A stretch of DNA of 36,867 bases from Lingula anatina (Eukaryota; Brachiopoda; Lingulata; Lingulida; Lingulidae): NCBI RefSeq assembly GCF_001039355.2, contig NW_019776113.1:237418-274284 (forward strand), written 5' to 3'. Shown here in pieces: positions 9,578 through 21,506 of this stretch. The first letter of the stretch is position 1. Each line of letters begins with the position of its first letter. Under the pieces are notes generated by a model, which was not told where the DNA came from, made no database searches, and saw only the letters and a program-made list of their open reading frames with translations. The position numbers and the translations under genes are program-made.

Positions 9578-12500
9578 TAGAGAGAGAGAGAGAGCAAAGT
9601 GTATAAGCATGATAGACAGAAGTGTTTTTACCTCCAAAACAACCATGGACTCTCCAAGGCCCTTTACATTTGTCTGAAAAAGATAACACAAAATGAGCAT
9701 CAATACGGGTTTTAGGTCATGAGTCGTGCAGGTGCTTAGGAAATCAAATTGGAAGTCATTTCTGAGCTTTTGCACAAAAATTTTACGTACTCCAAAGTTG
9801 AACGAATGTAAACAAAGTGATCTTCAAGACAAAATTTTAGACTTTTCATTCTTGGACTAAATGATAGTTTTAAACCGAATCTTTTCAGTGGCAAAGTGTG
9901 AAAGATAAGCGAAGGGTGCATAGCAGTGTCTGCCTTCAAACAGTGAAGTGATTGTTTTGCTAGTTAGTGAGACCAACAAGGCGTGATTCTTCGCAAAGTC
10001 GCTGGAAGAAGTGCCCGTGTCGTGATTTGCCTGTGACGTTAATGTCAGTCAAACTGCATTAGCTTGCTTTAATATAATACAATATGCTACAGCAAATAAT
10101 GAAGCCAGGAAGCAGAGAACGTGATAACAGTTATCGTGTGTCATGAACAAAACAGGGCGTTTACCAGATAGAAATATAATTTATCAGACGAACGCCGGAT
10201 ATGAATAACCTGGGACACCCTTAATCTTACCAACTGTGCCGTAATCGTTCAATAGTGTTTGTGCATATGAAGTGAATGTATCAATATTTGAAAGCGTGAT
10301 CATTGCGTCGTGTCTTTCAAACTCGATTCTTTATGTTTCAACAAAAGACTGTTGTGAGTCTCAAGTGATCTTGCAAAGCCCAATGTGTGTTTACAAAGTG
10401 AGAAAGACAAGATTAATCCATTGGAGAGAAGCATTTAAACTCATGTGAATATCAGTAGTGAGACGGTTCATTCCATGCACTCTTTTTCCATACTTACCTA
10501 GTTCTGGAGGAAGAATACCCCTCGCTATAAGCTGATCTAATGTAACTGAGTGTAAAATGTATTTTTCATTAATGAATTGCACATTGATGATGGTATTGAT
10601 ATAATGCGGTAAAAGCACCTTTCATACTGAATTGTCAATGTGGACATGTTATTGTGACTTTCTTCTACTAAGAAAATTAACTTGTCTTTCTAAAAGTCCA
10701 ACACGCAGACTGCCATTTACACATTGCCAAGTGACAGGTGTCTGCGCCTTCATTCCTCCCACATAACGGCATTTCCAAGAATATTTGATCAGATTAATCC
10801 CTTATTTCTTGCGTAAATTACATTAAAGAAGAACTAACGCTCTATCATAACGCGCCTTTTGTTTATCGCACATACAAAAAGTGTTGTATTACAATCTTGC
10901 ATTTATCATCATTAATAACTGGGAGATCTATTAATATGAGAGGGCTTTAATCAAGAGGTTAATTTTTGTGGTTTGAATCCATGCCCAGATTGAGAAAATC
11001 GTTTCTTTGTTCCTGACGTACGTGTCTATCATGCATCTTTTATGCCCATCCTGTTACCTACTCACTCCTTTCCTATGACGCAGATTTTAAATATTTTTTC
11101 GTCACTATTCTATTTTTATGTTCCATTTGCTCCTGCATATAGACGTGTTACAAGTGACAGTTAGCCATATAGTGCCAGTAAACAGTAGACTGAGCACTGA
11201 ATCTGTATCCATCATTTTTATCTGCTATAAAATGATTTCGATTTCTAAGTTGATAGGAACTAGGTATTTGCCATTTACCAAAGTTTAGTAAATTTTCTTC
11301 TCACTTGTACAAAAACAATTGCATTGATGTGTTTTAATAAATGGTTAAAATTGTAGGGGTGATTCTGGCCGGTAGCAAACTTTCTAAGCGTTGGGATATG
11401 TTTTCGTCATTGTAGTATTAAAATTCCACATACCAGTTCATTTTAATTCTATTTTCTTTCGCTAAAGCTTGGTACACAGAAACGTTTATATTCTAATCTA
11501 TTTTATCGACCAGTTTTTCCTCCCCCACTTACAATAACTATGACACGGCAATCCGTTTACCTGCTGTTGGGTCTTTATTTTGGCATTGATTTTCTGAAAT
11601 GAGAGACTAGTATTCTTGTGCTTATCTTACAATTTCTAATATGCAAACCATAATATACAACAAATTAGAAAAAGATGCCAGAGCTAGATAAACAAAACGA
11701 AAAGTTGAATAAGTATATCAGCAGCCATATGCTCAAAATGTCCTTTTTTAACATAACACACAACAAAGCTAACCTTAGTCATTTTAGGAGTAGATAATTT
11801 TATTTAACATATTTCAATTGGTTTTATAAATACTATCTATTACGCTGTTTGGCAATCGCAAACTCTACCAATCTAGTTGATTAATTTTCGTACAAGGCCA
11901 TTGAAACGCCCACACTCAAAGGTAAATATAGATCTAATTTTAAGTGTTTCCCGTATTCAATCGACAGCTTTACAGCACAGTTAAGATGAAATGAAAAGAA
12001 AACCAAACACTACAGATAAAAATCAAAGTTTTGTCACTACAGTACAATAGATTGTCCTGAGCAATAAAGATTAATAGTTGAGAACTGATTTTTTAAAAAT
12101 TCTCTTTGTCGCGAAGCCGTACTTGAGAGACTACTCTTAAAGTGGCAGCTGTCGGTTTTGTAAATTGTAGATAGGAAAAAATGTGGAATATCAAGCAGTT
12201 TATCCTGTTATTATTGTTTGATGATTCTGCAAATATACATACTTTTGAGTTGAAGCAAACTAGTAGGCCTAGTTTACCCTCCCTCCTGTTAAAATAACGT
12301 TGCACAATTTTAAGCGAGCATATTTTTTATACATTTTCTCTTTTAGCTTTTATAAGAGCCTAAATACACAATGACAAATCAGTGCTTCTGTTAATTATTT
12401 ATTTGTTTATTTATTTATTTTAGAAGTAACTGTTTGTATCGGTTCCATCAAATTACATTATGCCACTTTGAGACTTGGAAGGGAAACGCTCGCTCCAGAG

Positions 12501-14117
12501 AGCGGTAAATAGATAGTTTTCAATGAATAAACCCGGACCTATGTGAAGATGACCAAACACTAAAATACGCTGTAATTCATCCAGCCATTACAATAATAAA
12601 AAATAACAGGTTTTCCTTTTTATGCTCAATAACCTTCTTTTAACGTGTGCATGGACCGAGACAGGTGAGCCTAAATACATTCCAGGTACTCGGGAGATAA
12701 TTTCGAATGCAGACGTAAAAGAAATTGGGGATTACTATTTCCAACATATTTTTCGCAAAAATAGACACAGATAATTTAACTAGCCGAAAGTGACATGACG
12801 TGTGAGAGCTGTCTCATCGGATTCCTTTCAAACCCGAAATGTGTCAAAACAATAATGGTCTCTGTTTACTTGAGTCTTTTATTTTCTGAGGAAAACGCAT
12901 CGATAGATAAAATTCAATCAAATAAGCACGGATATTGTTTAAGTACACTTTTCGTTTTAACGGGTGCATCACCTTTATTGCCAAACCAATTTAAGTCACG
13001 GTTTACCGAAACAAAACAAGCATTTATCTTGGCTCAATTAGACGGGTGCTTCTCCCTTCGGGACAAAGGAGGACTGGCCTCGATTGCAAAAGACAAACTT
13101 GATAACCAAGTGCGAGTATACAACACCTGTGCAGTGTAGTAATTTTCAATAATTGCCCATCAAGGTAGACTCACCGTGAACCTCACTCAATTACCAATCA
13201 GTACTATTTAATTAATGCCCCCGGAAACAGCTGCTGGTGTTGCTTTTTTCTGCATCAGACAATGATATCAAAGTGGCTAGAAAAATGATGTATTTTCTGT
13301 AAACAAGACACACCTACAATCCCGGAGTGTGCACAATGCTGGTGTGCCATCATTAGACATACTTTCATAAGAAACAAAAAGTCTATAGGTTATTGCAGTA
13401 TGACACTCAGATTCTCTCATTATTTTTGCATTAATGAAAACAGGTGTTGATCTAACCGACCGTGAACAACTCAGAATAGTTATGTATAGGTTTATTCAAA
13501 GGCCCTTTATCTATCAACCCAGTCGTCCGTTCATATAGGCCATTTTCTCTTTTAAAATTACTGCAATAAATAGTGCCGATGTAACTGGAATAGTATATAT
13601 TTGTTTACAGACAGGATGAAAATATCACCGTCTGGCAAAAAAACCTAACCTATTAATCGTAGCGGTAATGCTCGCCAATACATTCGAGAGGAATAAAATG
13701 ACATTTTAGCCGAGGTATATTTAGTCAAGCAACAAAAATATGATTTTCAAAAAAAAAAAAAAAAAAAAAAAATGCTAGGCTCTGGTTTTAAAGCATTGAT
13801 TATGTTTATCTGTTTTCAAATATAATTGCCGATTCATTGGTTTAATTCTAATATTTCTCTGGCTGGAGTTCAAACGTGTGAGCACCAGTCAAATTTGCTC
13901 GTACATGATGCATACAAACTCATGGGCCTATTTTAATATATGTAGTTACGTGTTTATCAGATGGATCTAAAAGTAAAAAAGCAAAAAACTTAATCTTTTC
14001 TAAATGATTAACAATTAAAGATCGAATTTACTTACTGGCATCGGTTTTATGTGATAAGAGACATGCAAGCACCACCGCAAGGGGTATCACTACCCAAGGA
14101 TCCAGGCGTATTCTCAT
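8957..14117 (-). CDS. GGNG/excitatory-peptide (CCHamide-related) neuropeptide precursor
   Basis: This secreted prohormone gives a disulfide-bridged, C-terminally amidated peptide. Exons, in transcript order, are 14117-14036, 10545-10498 (possibly optional), 9673-9632, 9455-9109 and 9010-8957. Introns are GT-AG, phases agree, and 573 nt give 190 residues plus TGA. The ATG has A at -3 and an in-frame TGA two codons upstream. Residues 1-27 are a signal peptide (MRIRLDP, then WVVIPLAVVLACLL, ending TDA). Residues 46-62 read CKGPWRVHGCFGGNGKR. GKR means amidation after Asn59 and cleavage; Cys46 and Cys55 are the only cysteines after the signal peptide. The pattern C-x-G-x-W-x-V-H-x-C-x-G-G-N-amide fits annelid/mollusc GGNG peptides and resembles insect CCHamides. 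The rest is Cys-free, with dibasic sites KK88-89, KR166-167 and RR171-172. The family call rests on the motif; the last exon is least certain. Confidence 0.8.
9455..9673 (-). other. Intron and microexon block carrying the peptide core
   Basis: The 42-nt exon 9673-9632 is phase 1 at both ends and encodes KCKGPWRVHGCFG. Its acceptor is TTATCTTTTTCAG and its donor GAG|GTAAAAAC. The remaining GGN-GKR is completed by the next exon, which begins at 9455 after the acceptor TATTTATAG. The amidation and cleavage signal is therefore separated from the cysteine ring by an intron. The intron also contains the TG/GA microsatellite. Confidence 0.75.
9532..9594. repeat. (TG)n-(GA)n compound microsatellite in the neuropeptide gene
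   Basis: About 35 bp of pure TG repeat (9532-9566) is followed by about 28 bp of interrupted GA repeat to 9594. In the transcript of the minus-strand gene this reads (CU)n then (CA)n. It begins 37 nt after the 5' splice site of the peptide microexon. Confidence 0.95.
10498..10545 (-). CDS. 48-nt symmetric, possibly alternative exon of the neuropeptide gene
   Basis: It is flanked by TTTTACACTCAG (acceptor) and CTAG|GTAAGTATGG (near-consensus donor). It is phase 1 at both ends and exactly 16 codons long, so it can be included or skipped without shifting the frame. It encodes TLDQLIARGILPPEL plus boundary residues. Skipping it places the peptide directly after the signal peptide (TDA-NKCKGPW), the layout I recall for this family. 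Inclusion adds a spacer with a single Arg as possible cleavage site. Splice-site quality supports it; use in vivo is unknown. Confidence 0.6.
10937..10987 (+). repeat. Short tRNA-like fragment with B-box
   Basis: GGTTTGAATCC (10970-10980) matches the pol III B-box consensus. It is preceded about 30 nt earlier by an A-box-like GGGCTTTAATCAAGAGG. The spacing and missing arms make it a decayed SINE or tRNA fragment, not a functional gene. Confidence 0.3.
13749..13772 (+). repeat. Poly-A tract
   Basis: A run of 24 A on the plus strand. No retroposon body or target duplication was recognised next to it. Confidence 0.9.
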
Positions 14118-14157
14118 AGTTCACTGTTCATACACCGCTAACAGTCACAAAAGGAAG

Positions 14158-14193
14158 CTAGGATATACCCTTTCGTCGTCTTCGGTATATCCT
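14158..14193 (-). promoter_or_regulatory. 10-bp hairpin in the 5' leader or proximal promoter of the neuropeptide gene
   Basis: AGGATATACC (14160-14169) and GGTATATCCT (14184-14193) are perfect inverted repeats separated by 14 nt, about 45 nt upstream of the start codon. It could be a leader hairpin or a dyad binding site. A TATAAAG box lies further up at 14415-14409 on the minus strand, so transcription could begin near 14380 and place the hairpin in the 5' UTR. Confidence 0.35.
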
Positions 14194-14408
14194 CTTTGGC
14201 TAACTACAGAGATGTGATTTCAGACGTTAACGCCAATTGTCAATTTAAAAACTTTCAGCGAAAACTTAGAAATAGTTGTATCTCCCTATTGCTGTAGGTC
14301 TCACTTGAAACTTTAAGTTCTGTTAAGCTGTGTCGTGATTGGCGTGGTGCTGGTTCCCTTCAGAGTCCCTCTTGAACAATGTGCACCTGCGTTAATGTGG
14401 CCAGTTAG

Positions 14409-14415
14409 CTTTATA
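14409..14415 (-). promoter_or_regulatory. Possible TATA box of the neuropeptide gene
   Basis: The minus strand reads GCATATAAAGC, about 290 nt upstream of the ATG. No other promoter evidence is available, and an upstream non-coding exon cannot be excluded. Confidence 0.25.
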
Positions 14416-16967
14416 TGCACGCTGACCATAATCTGTGTTCCCGTGGTATCGCGATGACTGAGTAGTGAAAGACAAAATCAATTGTTCCTTTACGCCTCCA
14501 TGTAATTGGGGTCCTTTGGGAATCAATTCAACCACGTTTTCCAATCACCTGCCAGGCCTTGATCAAGGGTGTTCCCAAGTCACGACACCTGGTATCAAAC
14601 ACTGTGGACAAGATGGGCACAGAAGAGGTGCGGTTACGGTCTGATTTCCCTAATCTCAGAGTCGGCTAGAATTTCACTAGCGATTCTAGGGAGATTTCTG
14701 GAAATATACGGTTGCTACTTTAGATCAACACTGATTGGCTGTTATGATTAGTGACGCAATCGTATGTACCGGTACCTGTCAGATACAAGCAAGTGCCCTA
14801 GGCGTCGCTCTGTCAGAAGTGGCCAAACGACAAATATCGGGACACAAATCCGAGCATTTTTTTTATTGAAATGTATATTTGCTTGAAAAGGTTCTCTAAC
14901 AAATGTATCATACAAAGAGAAGGAAATATTTAATCAGTATCTGATTTTTTCCTCATCAAGTTGTTAGCTGGACATTTCAAATATTCCTGTATGTTGTAAA
15001 TAGTTATTTTCCCCACTGTTTACCTTTAAATTATTGCACCTTATCGTCAAATTCCGGTAAAGTAGATATGATTATTGATCAAAAACTGTGCTACCAGTGC
15101 ATTTTACTTCATATCAACCAAACAACAATAATATTCAGCTAGGAGTATCAAAAAAAGATAACCCGAAACCGACACCGTGGTGTTTAATGCTCAGTTAGTC
15201 GACCGAATCTAAAACTTTTGCCGAGTAAGAAGGATAGCTGCTTTTACGGTATTCATTTTTTTCTGCGTACTAGAGAAATGTTTATTTTTAACCGAATGAT
15301 ATACCAGTGTCAGTGCTGTACATCAAAGCTGAACACCTTGCCACTCTGTAATATGCAACCAATTTTCACCGGTGATTCACAATTTGTCGTTCAAAACGGC
15401 ACTGTACAAATATGATATTCTTATGGAAATTGAGAAAATGGGGAACAGTAACTTAAATCAATTGAAAATTAATAGGGGTGCAATTTTTGTGTTCATCTTT
15501 TTTTAACTTTCGTAATTACTTTGTCAACTTAACACCCACGTTATGCAATATTTTAATTGAATCTTATTGCAATGATAGGGTAATCTCTGAGGACACACCA
15601 AAGAGTCATTAAGGTCTTCATTTCGTCCCACAGTTTATCACTTCACGGAAATTCTCATTTTTGGCAATGTGTAAGAAGCCTGAATCTAAGTGAGTCTATG
15701 CACGATCTTGAAATGCAGAAGTGCCAATTTTAGTGTCGAGATAATACTGCATAGCACGGTAATCATCATTTATCATGAACGTTGAGGAAGGCGTGAGAAG
15801 AGACCAGTGGGCATGCATTAAGTTATGTTGCCTCACAATGAACCCTAAAAATTTGAACGTTTTTTGAGGTGTGCATAAGACAAAATGAAAAAAATTTTTT
15901 TTCAGATTAAGAAACTTCGCAATATGCGGCTAATGCCATATTTGATCTCCATATTATAACACCAAAATTGTCTGGACTTTTGTAAAACGTTATCGACGGG
16001 ACATCTCTTAGACTTAAAATGAAGTTGACAGACGCCCCCAGAGACACCGACTGGTGTGTTACCTGTGGTCAACCACCGATAAATGTTCACGTAGAACGCC
16101 CGCCATCATTCCTATATCACCTGACACATGGTTATCAAAAAACAATAATTACATTTTCGAAGCGCTATATTTCTGTCTATGTGTATTTCCGGCATTATGG
16201 AGAACCGATAAAAGTATTTGACACCAGCCGTGCAGAGATCTTGGGTGACTGACCAAGCCTGCAGATGCATTTATGATAGCAGAGGAGATACGTAAATAGA
16301 TCGAACGTTTATAGAAAATATGCATGAATATTTAATGTTTGTCCGCAGACGTTATTTTGAGTGAAAAGTACACTGTCTTTTGAAGTACAGGGAATTTACA
16401 AAAATTTATCAAAAATGTTATAAATAATATACATTTCTTCAGAAAAAATCTCAATGAATCAACTGAAACATTTCAATCTTTAATTCAGATAAGTATGAAT
16501 TTCAGTAATTCCCCTTTAGATTTTTAAAGTTTTTTTTTCAATCGCCCACCAAGGAACTTGTAAAAAAAAATCGCCAACTGGATATTTACATACTCAATAT
16601 TTCACCTGGTAATGCCAAAATAATTGTCCGGAATCTCTACACTCCCACACTCCCAAAATGCTATCAAAACCTTCAATGAAGCAGACTGTGGCCTACACTG
16701 ACATCAAACAACTAAGCGTTCGCTGATAACACATCTTTACGTAGAAAATGCACATGTTGAATAAAAAAGGTAGCTTATAAAAGGTTTCTTTTTTTCCAAA
16801 TGGAGATCTTATTTATTTTCTGGAATTTGTTTAATTGACCAGGTGACCGTTGATCGATCGAGCATTTTGCTCCACGCGCACCAGCACATAACCGCAATTG
16901 ATCGGAAGACATATGTGTGCCAGAGGATCAGTAAGTGCATTCTATCACCTCAGTAATCCGACATTAC

Positions 16968-17003
<36 letters not shown>

Positions 17004-20000
17004 CAATGGAACCAGTTAGCATTCTTACCAAGGAATCCGGCTGATACCCGTCACTGTTATTAACGAGTCTTTCAGTGTATAACTTACTTCGCTTAAAACT
17101 CCTCGGCTAATTCCGTCAGGTCGGGTCATCTTGTTGATAAGATATAGAATCACCCAACGCTGTCCGCTTGATCAATATTTCATCTAAGATACTGAGACTT
17201 TCTAACAAATTAAACAAAGAAAAAGGTGCCGTCCAGCACGCATAATATGGAACTCTAAATTGCTTAACCGGCACGCCAACTAGTTCATAGCACACACACG
17301 GAATTAGTTCGCATCATAATAGGAAAAAAGAAAAAACAGAGAAAAATAAACGTAAAACTGAATCTTAACAATGACCACACGTGCAAATAGGACACGTGCA
17401 TGCACGCCTACATGTACAAGACAAGGCGAGACCAACTTTCTTACACACTGTACAACACAGCGCGTCAGATCCAGATCCGTGAGATCCAGGCCTAGTAAAC
17501 TAAACTGAAGGAAAGCTTGACCCTGCCAAGATCCTTGATAACACAATAAATCCTCGCCACAATACCCAAGAGCTAAATTTGAACCATGCCGCATCATGAT
17601 ATGCCATGCCGGGCTACCCAAATCACCTGACCAGTTCTGTACCCGGTCATTTTTTTTGTACTTATGGCGAGTGGTTTCAACTAGTATCCGAATAGCCAGT
17701 GATCAGCGTTAATAGAATAACGCTTGAAATCTCTTAGAAAACGTTATTTATCGGTCTTCCATACACCACTGTAATGCTCTCAATCTCTGTTTCCATTATA
17801 ATTCATGACCTGGCATGTGTTAAATATTTCCACTGTTCCCGAGTACTGTCCTTTATATCACGTTCAGTGCCACTCCTACCGCTGTACTCTGCCAACGAGT
17901 CTTCGATATGGTGAAAGGGACTAAAATTCTGATCATCCTTTCTAATGAAATCAGACACAATTTGTTCAATACAGTGCTTTTATGTGACCTCTGGGAAATT
18001 GCTCCATCCTGCTTTAAAATGTAATTTTCGTCGGGATAGAAGCCAACCTCCACGAGACTACATAACGCCTGATTCCGGTACTTAAATACCATGGTTTATG
18101 TTCGAGTCGCCACAACGGTGTCAAAAAAAAGCCACTGAATCAAAACTTTGAAGTGTCAGAAGCTATAACATGTAAAGGCAGAAAGTGAAATTTCATAGAA
18201 TCATTTTTGTGACATCAATCTTAAATTTGGGCGTTTTCACCCATTCCCTTTTTGGAAAAACTTTGGAAATTGTCTTATCATCAATGCCAATAATGACAGT
18301 AATAAACATTTGTAAAAAAAGAAAAATGCACATCATTCGTCTGGCACATGTAGCTGCGAACGATCATATGTATTTGTAAAATTGCCCACGCCATGCCCCG
18401 TTTAGAGTTGTATTTTGCTTTTCTATTGTCCACACTTCACAAACAGTAATGAACAAAAGTTTTTCTGTCACAAATCAAGATTTTGGCAGTTACGAGGGGT
18501 ATTTTGATGTAACATCAGCCATCTTCGGCAGTCTCAATTCGACTTTCAAAGCATTCACAAACGATGTATCATATTTTGAAGAGATATGCTAGAATGCATG
18601 AATAATTATACATATGACACATTATACACAAGGTAACATAAAGAAACTGCACATATGAATATCAGATATGAAGTGGATAAAATCGTTTATATCATTATCC
18701 ATTGGGTGCTCTCAAAGAAACACTGAGCATTTGACAGATGGTAAACGAAACTTCCATTGAGTTTATTTTTAATTAAATAAGGACTTTTGTTCTTAAAGTA
18801 AAGCGTTGTTGCGATTAATTTTTCAGCAACGTGAGGCAGACACATTGCTGCTTGGCAAAAATGCAATACCCTTCTTGTCGCACCAAACACAATGAACGAG
18901 ACATCAGTCGCCATAAAGATTTTAGGACCGTAAACACTGTGTTACAACTTTTCAAATACAGGGTGGTCTAAAGGGTTTTTATAATAATTAAGCAGCATTT
19001 TCTACTGAAAGGAAAAGTTTCCTAATTTTTTTTTTACATAAACCTGTCCTACAAGGTTGTTATTTTGCGTTGTCATCGTTTTTCGAGTAAACCGCCACCT
19101 TCCAAGCACACCTTAATAGTTTTCAACGTGTTCCACCCAACTACCGCGCCGATGAATCAGTGTCTGCACGCACATTTAAGTTTGTAACTATCCTATTATA
19201 CACTTAAAGGGAATATGTCTCCATTCAAATGTTATCCTTAGCTTTTGCAACCAAACGCATTTTGGAAGTGGTTGCAAAATGCGGTCGATCAGAATATGCG
19301 CTTAGACTAGTGGGGTTACATTAAAAGCGCATTTTACAAGCAGGTTTTTTTTCTAAGTTAATAAAACTGTTGGAAGGATTGTAGAGATACAAACGAGATA
19401 TTTATCCCAGCACTTCTGTGACAATGGCCTTCGGAATGACAGTACTAGTGCGACTGGGGGTTAGGCAGTTCCTGGGGTGGATGAATCAATGGAATTTTCT
19501 TTATCTGTTCCTATATTAATTGGGCACACAAAACTTACATGCTTGTAGGATCGAGCTATTGAAAAAAAAACAAGGTTTTCCTTTCAATAGAGAATGCTCT
19601 TTTATCAAATATGAAAACATTTCGTGCAACCTGTACGATAAAGCGAAGCTCCTTATATCCATCATAATTTTCTGGACAACCCCATAAAACAGAGAACGCT
19701 ATGTTTCGCTTTATTTGGAATGCACTCTTGTTACTGTAGTCAAGAAAATCAAGCGCCATCAAGATTTTGAACAGAGTGCTTCAAACATTTTTTCCAGCTG
19801 TTCAATGGGGAAAATTAATGTCGTTTTACTTTCTATGACTTCTCATCTTTATATAAGGGCACTCAGTTTAGTTTACAGTCCTTGTAAATTTCATATTAAA
19901 TAGAACTAAAAAAAGATTCATAATATTTTATTACAAAAATACATTAAGGCCAGATCATACAATTTTAATATCGATACTGACCTTAACAGGTATTTCAATT

Positions 20001-21506
20001 GTTGAACAATCATCACATATTTCTACTCTTTTGACAAGTTCAGCTAATCTTTATTATATAAAGGGAGATTTCTAACAACTGTAAAGAAGTATACACTTAT
20101 AAAAGGGTAGATTAATCTATTTCCAACTTATTTTTGGGTTCAAATTTGTGCTGATCCATTGATCGATTTATAGCAGTTCATCTCCTTCTTCTGGGATGAC
20201 TTTTTCCTTGTATTTTAAAGCCAAGTGTTTATGAAAAAATTAGTTGAAGTTATTCAGATCTACGCCTTCTGAATAAGTTACACTGCCCTAATTCAGTGCC
20301 AATGTATCAAATATTTCGAAATATAAAATGATGCCATTACTTTATACTTAAATTTTAAATACAAATATTATACAAAATATGTCCTTTAGAATACAAACAC
20401 AAAAAGTATGGGACAAAAATCATCACAATCTCCCAGCGATCCTGTAAACCTTAATGGTTCTTACATCTATGCATTTTAAAGTAATGTACATTTGTAACCC
20501 TTTTTCAGATCTATGAAATCAGTACATTTTGAGATATATTGCTAACATTATTCAGTTTATCGTAAATACACAATATCACCAAACAACGATTGACAGAGAG
20601 CTTTGGTCATGCCCAACATTTCCCTTTTCAAATACACTGAGCAAAGGTATAAACGTCGCATGTGCATTATTTATGTAACATATAATGGGCTAAGGACAGT
20701 ATATGGTTAACACGTTTACCTTAGCTTATATGGTTATTTTATAATTCTTCAAATTAACGATGTTTCCGAACTTTTTTGGTCGAGTGTATTTATATAACCC
20801 ATAACTTTCGTAAGTATTGGGTGGGCGTTTATATTTTTGCTCAGTGTATATAGAACAGCGAGTTACAGATTAGTAGTAGGTCAAACACATCAGTGCACAT
20901 CTCTCTGACTGATGTACACATCAAATGGGAATCGTCCGAGATCGTCTATAAAGAGGACTTGGCTCATACGAGACCAGCGATAAGGGCGATGCGCCGGTTA
21001 TGTCTTCTTTTAAAAGCAATTCAAAAGTGAAAACCAAAACTTGGTAAATATACAGTGCTGTGCAATTGACTGTAATTCGACAGATCTTTAAAGAAAACCA
21101 GACAAATATCCGTGGATACATTTGGTCAGGTGTTATTCTATGACGCACCGCACTCGCAAGCCATTATTTCTGTCCCCACGGTCCTCCGTTCGCGAAATCT
21201 TCCTTGATTTAACCCCGAGTCGCCAGATTTTTTTGGGCTGTCTCGGTTAATTCCTCATGAGTTCTATTGCTGACCCTTTTCAGTGCATTAGAACTCGTTG
21301 AAAACGTTGCTTTTTACTAACGACGAAAACCAGAAGGACAATTGCAGAATCGTGCGGAAAACACTTGGCTTAGGGCAAGCTGGTGAACTGAAATTGGCAA
21401 ATTATTGCACGTTTTCTCCTTTGTGACTCAGCTGAAAGCCTGGGATATAGGCCTATTGCCGCTATGTTGTATAATCCATAAAATATAAAACGAGCATATT
21501 TTTACC
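14416..21506. other. Intergenic, nothing recognised apart from microsatellites
   Basis: About 7 kb with no assignable gene. Short frames on both strands lack paired splice sites. On the minus strand a start-like ATGATGGCGGGCG at 16109 runs 15 codons to a modest donor (CAG|GTAACA, 16062), but no partner exon was found. The proximal part, up to roughly 20 kb, may include 3' UTR of the Rab-like gene. Confidence 0.4.
16970..16999. repeat. (AT)n microsatellite
   Basis: About 30 bp of alternating AT, self-complementary. Confidence 0.95.

Larger units (their letters stand above)
10546..14035 (-). other. First intron of the neuropeptide gene
   Basis: About 3.5 kb between the signal-peptide exon donor (A|GTAAGT, 14035-14030) and the 48-nt exon. 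It holds a poly-A run (13749-13772), a tRNA-like fragment near 10937-10987 and a 114-codon plus-strand open frame at 12795-13139 judged not to be a gene. No further exon is supported. Confidence 0.55.

Noticed and set aside
9632-9673. Natriuretic-peptide reading of the CFGG motif
   Set aside because: Natriuretic peptides need a second Cys about 17 residues after CFG. Here no Cys follows, whereas the upstream Cys, Trp, His spacing and GGN-GKR fit the GGNG family.
10498-10545. RPEL/actin-binding motif in LDQLIARGILPPEL
   Set aside because: It superficially resembles RPEL cores, but the basic flanking residues are missing and the exon sits in a secreted precursor, so the likeness is probably fortuitous.
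12795-13139. 114-codon plus-strand open frame
   Set aside because: It lies in the first intron of the neuropeptide gene, has no recognisable domain, no membrane or signal segment at the start and no splice or promoter signals. Chance is the simplest reading, though transcription data could revive it.
16063-16109. Minus-strand start-like exon beginning ATGATGGCGGGCG
   Set aside because: The donor is modest (GTAACA), it ends in phase 2 and no acceptor exon in that phase was found. It could be a 5' non-coding exon but cannot be supported.
17853-18092. 79-codon minus-strand frame with a good Kozak context (AACCATGG)
   Set aside because: No splice sites, homology or regulatory context; a single good start context is expected by chance in 37 kb.
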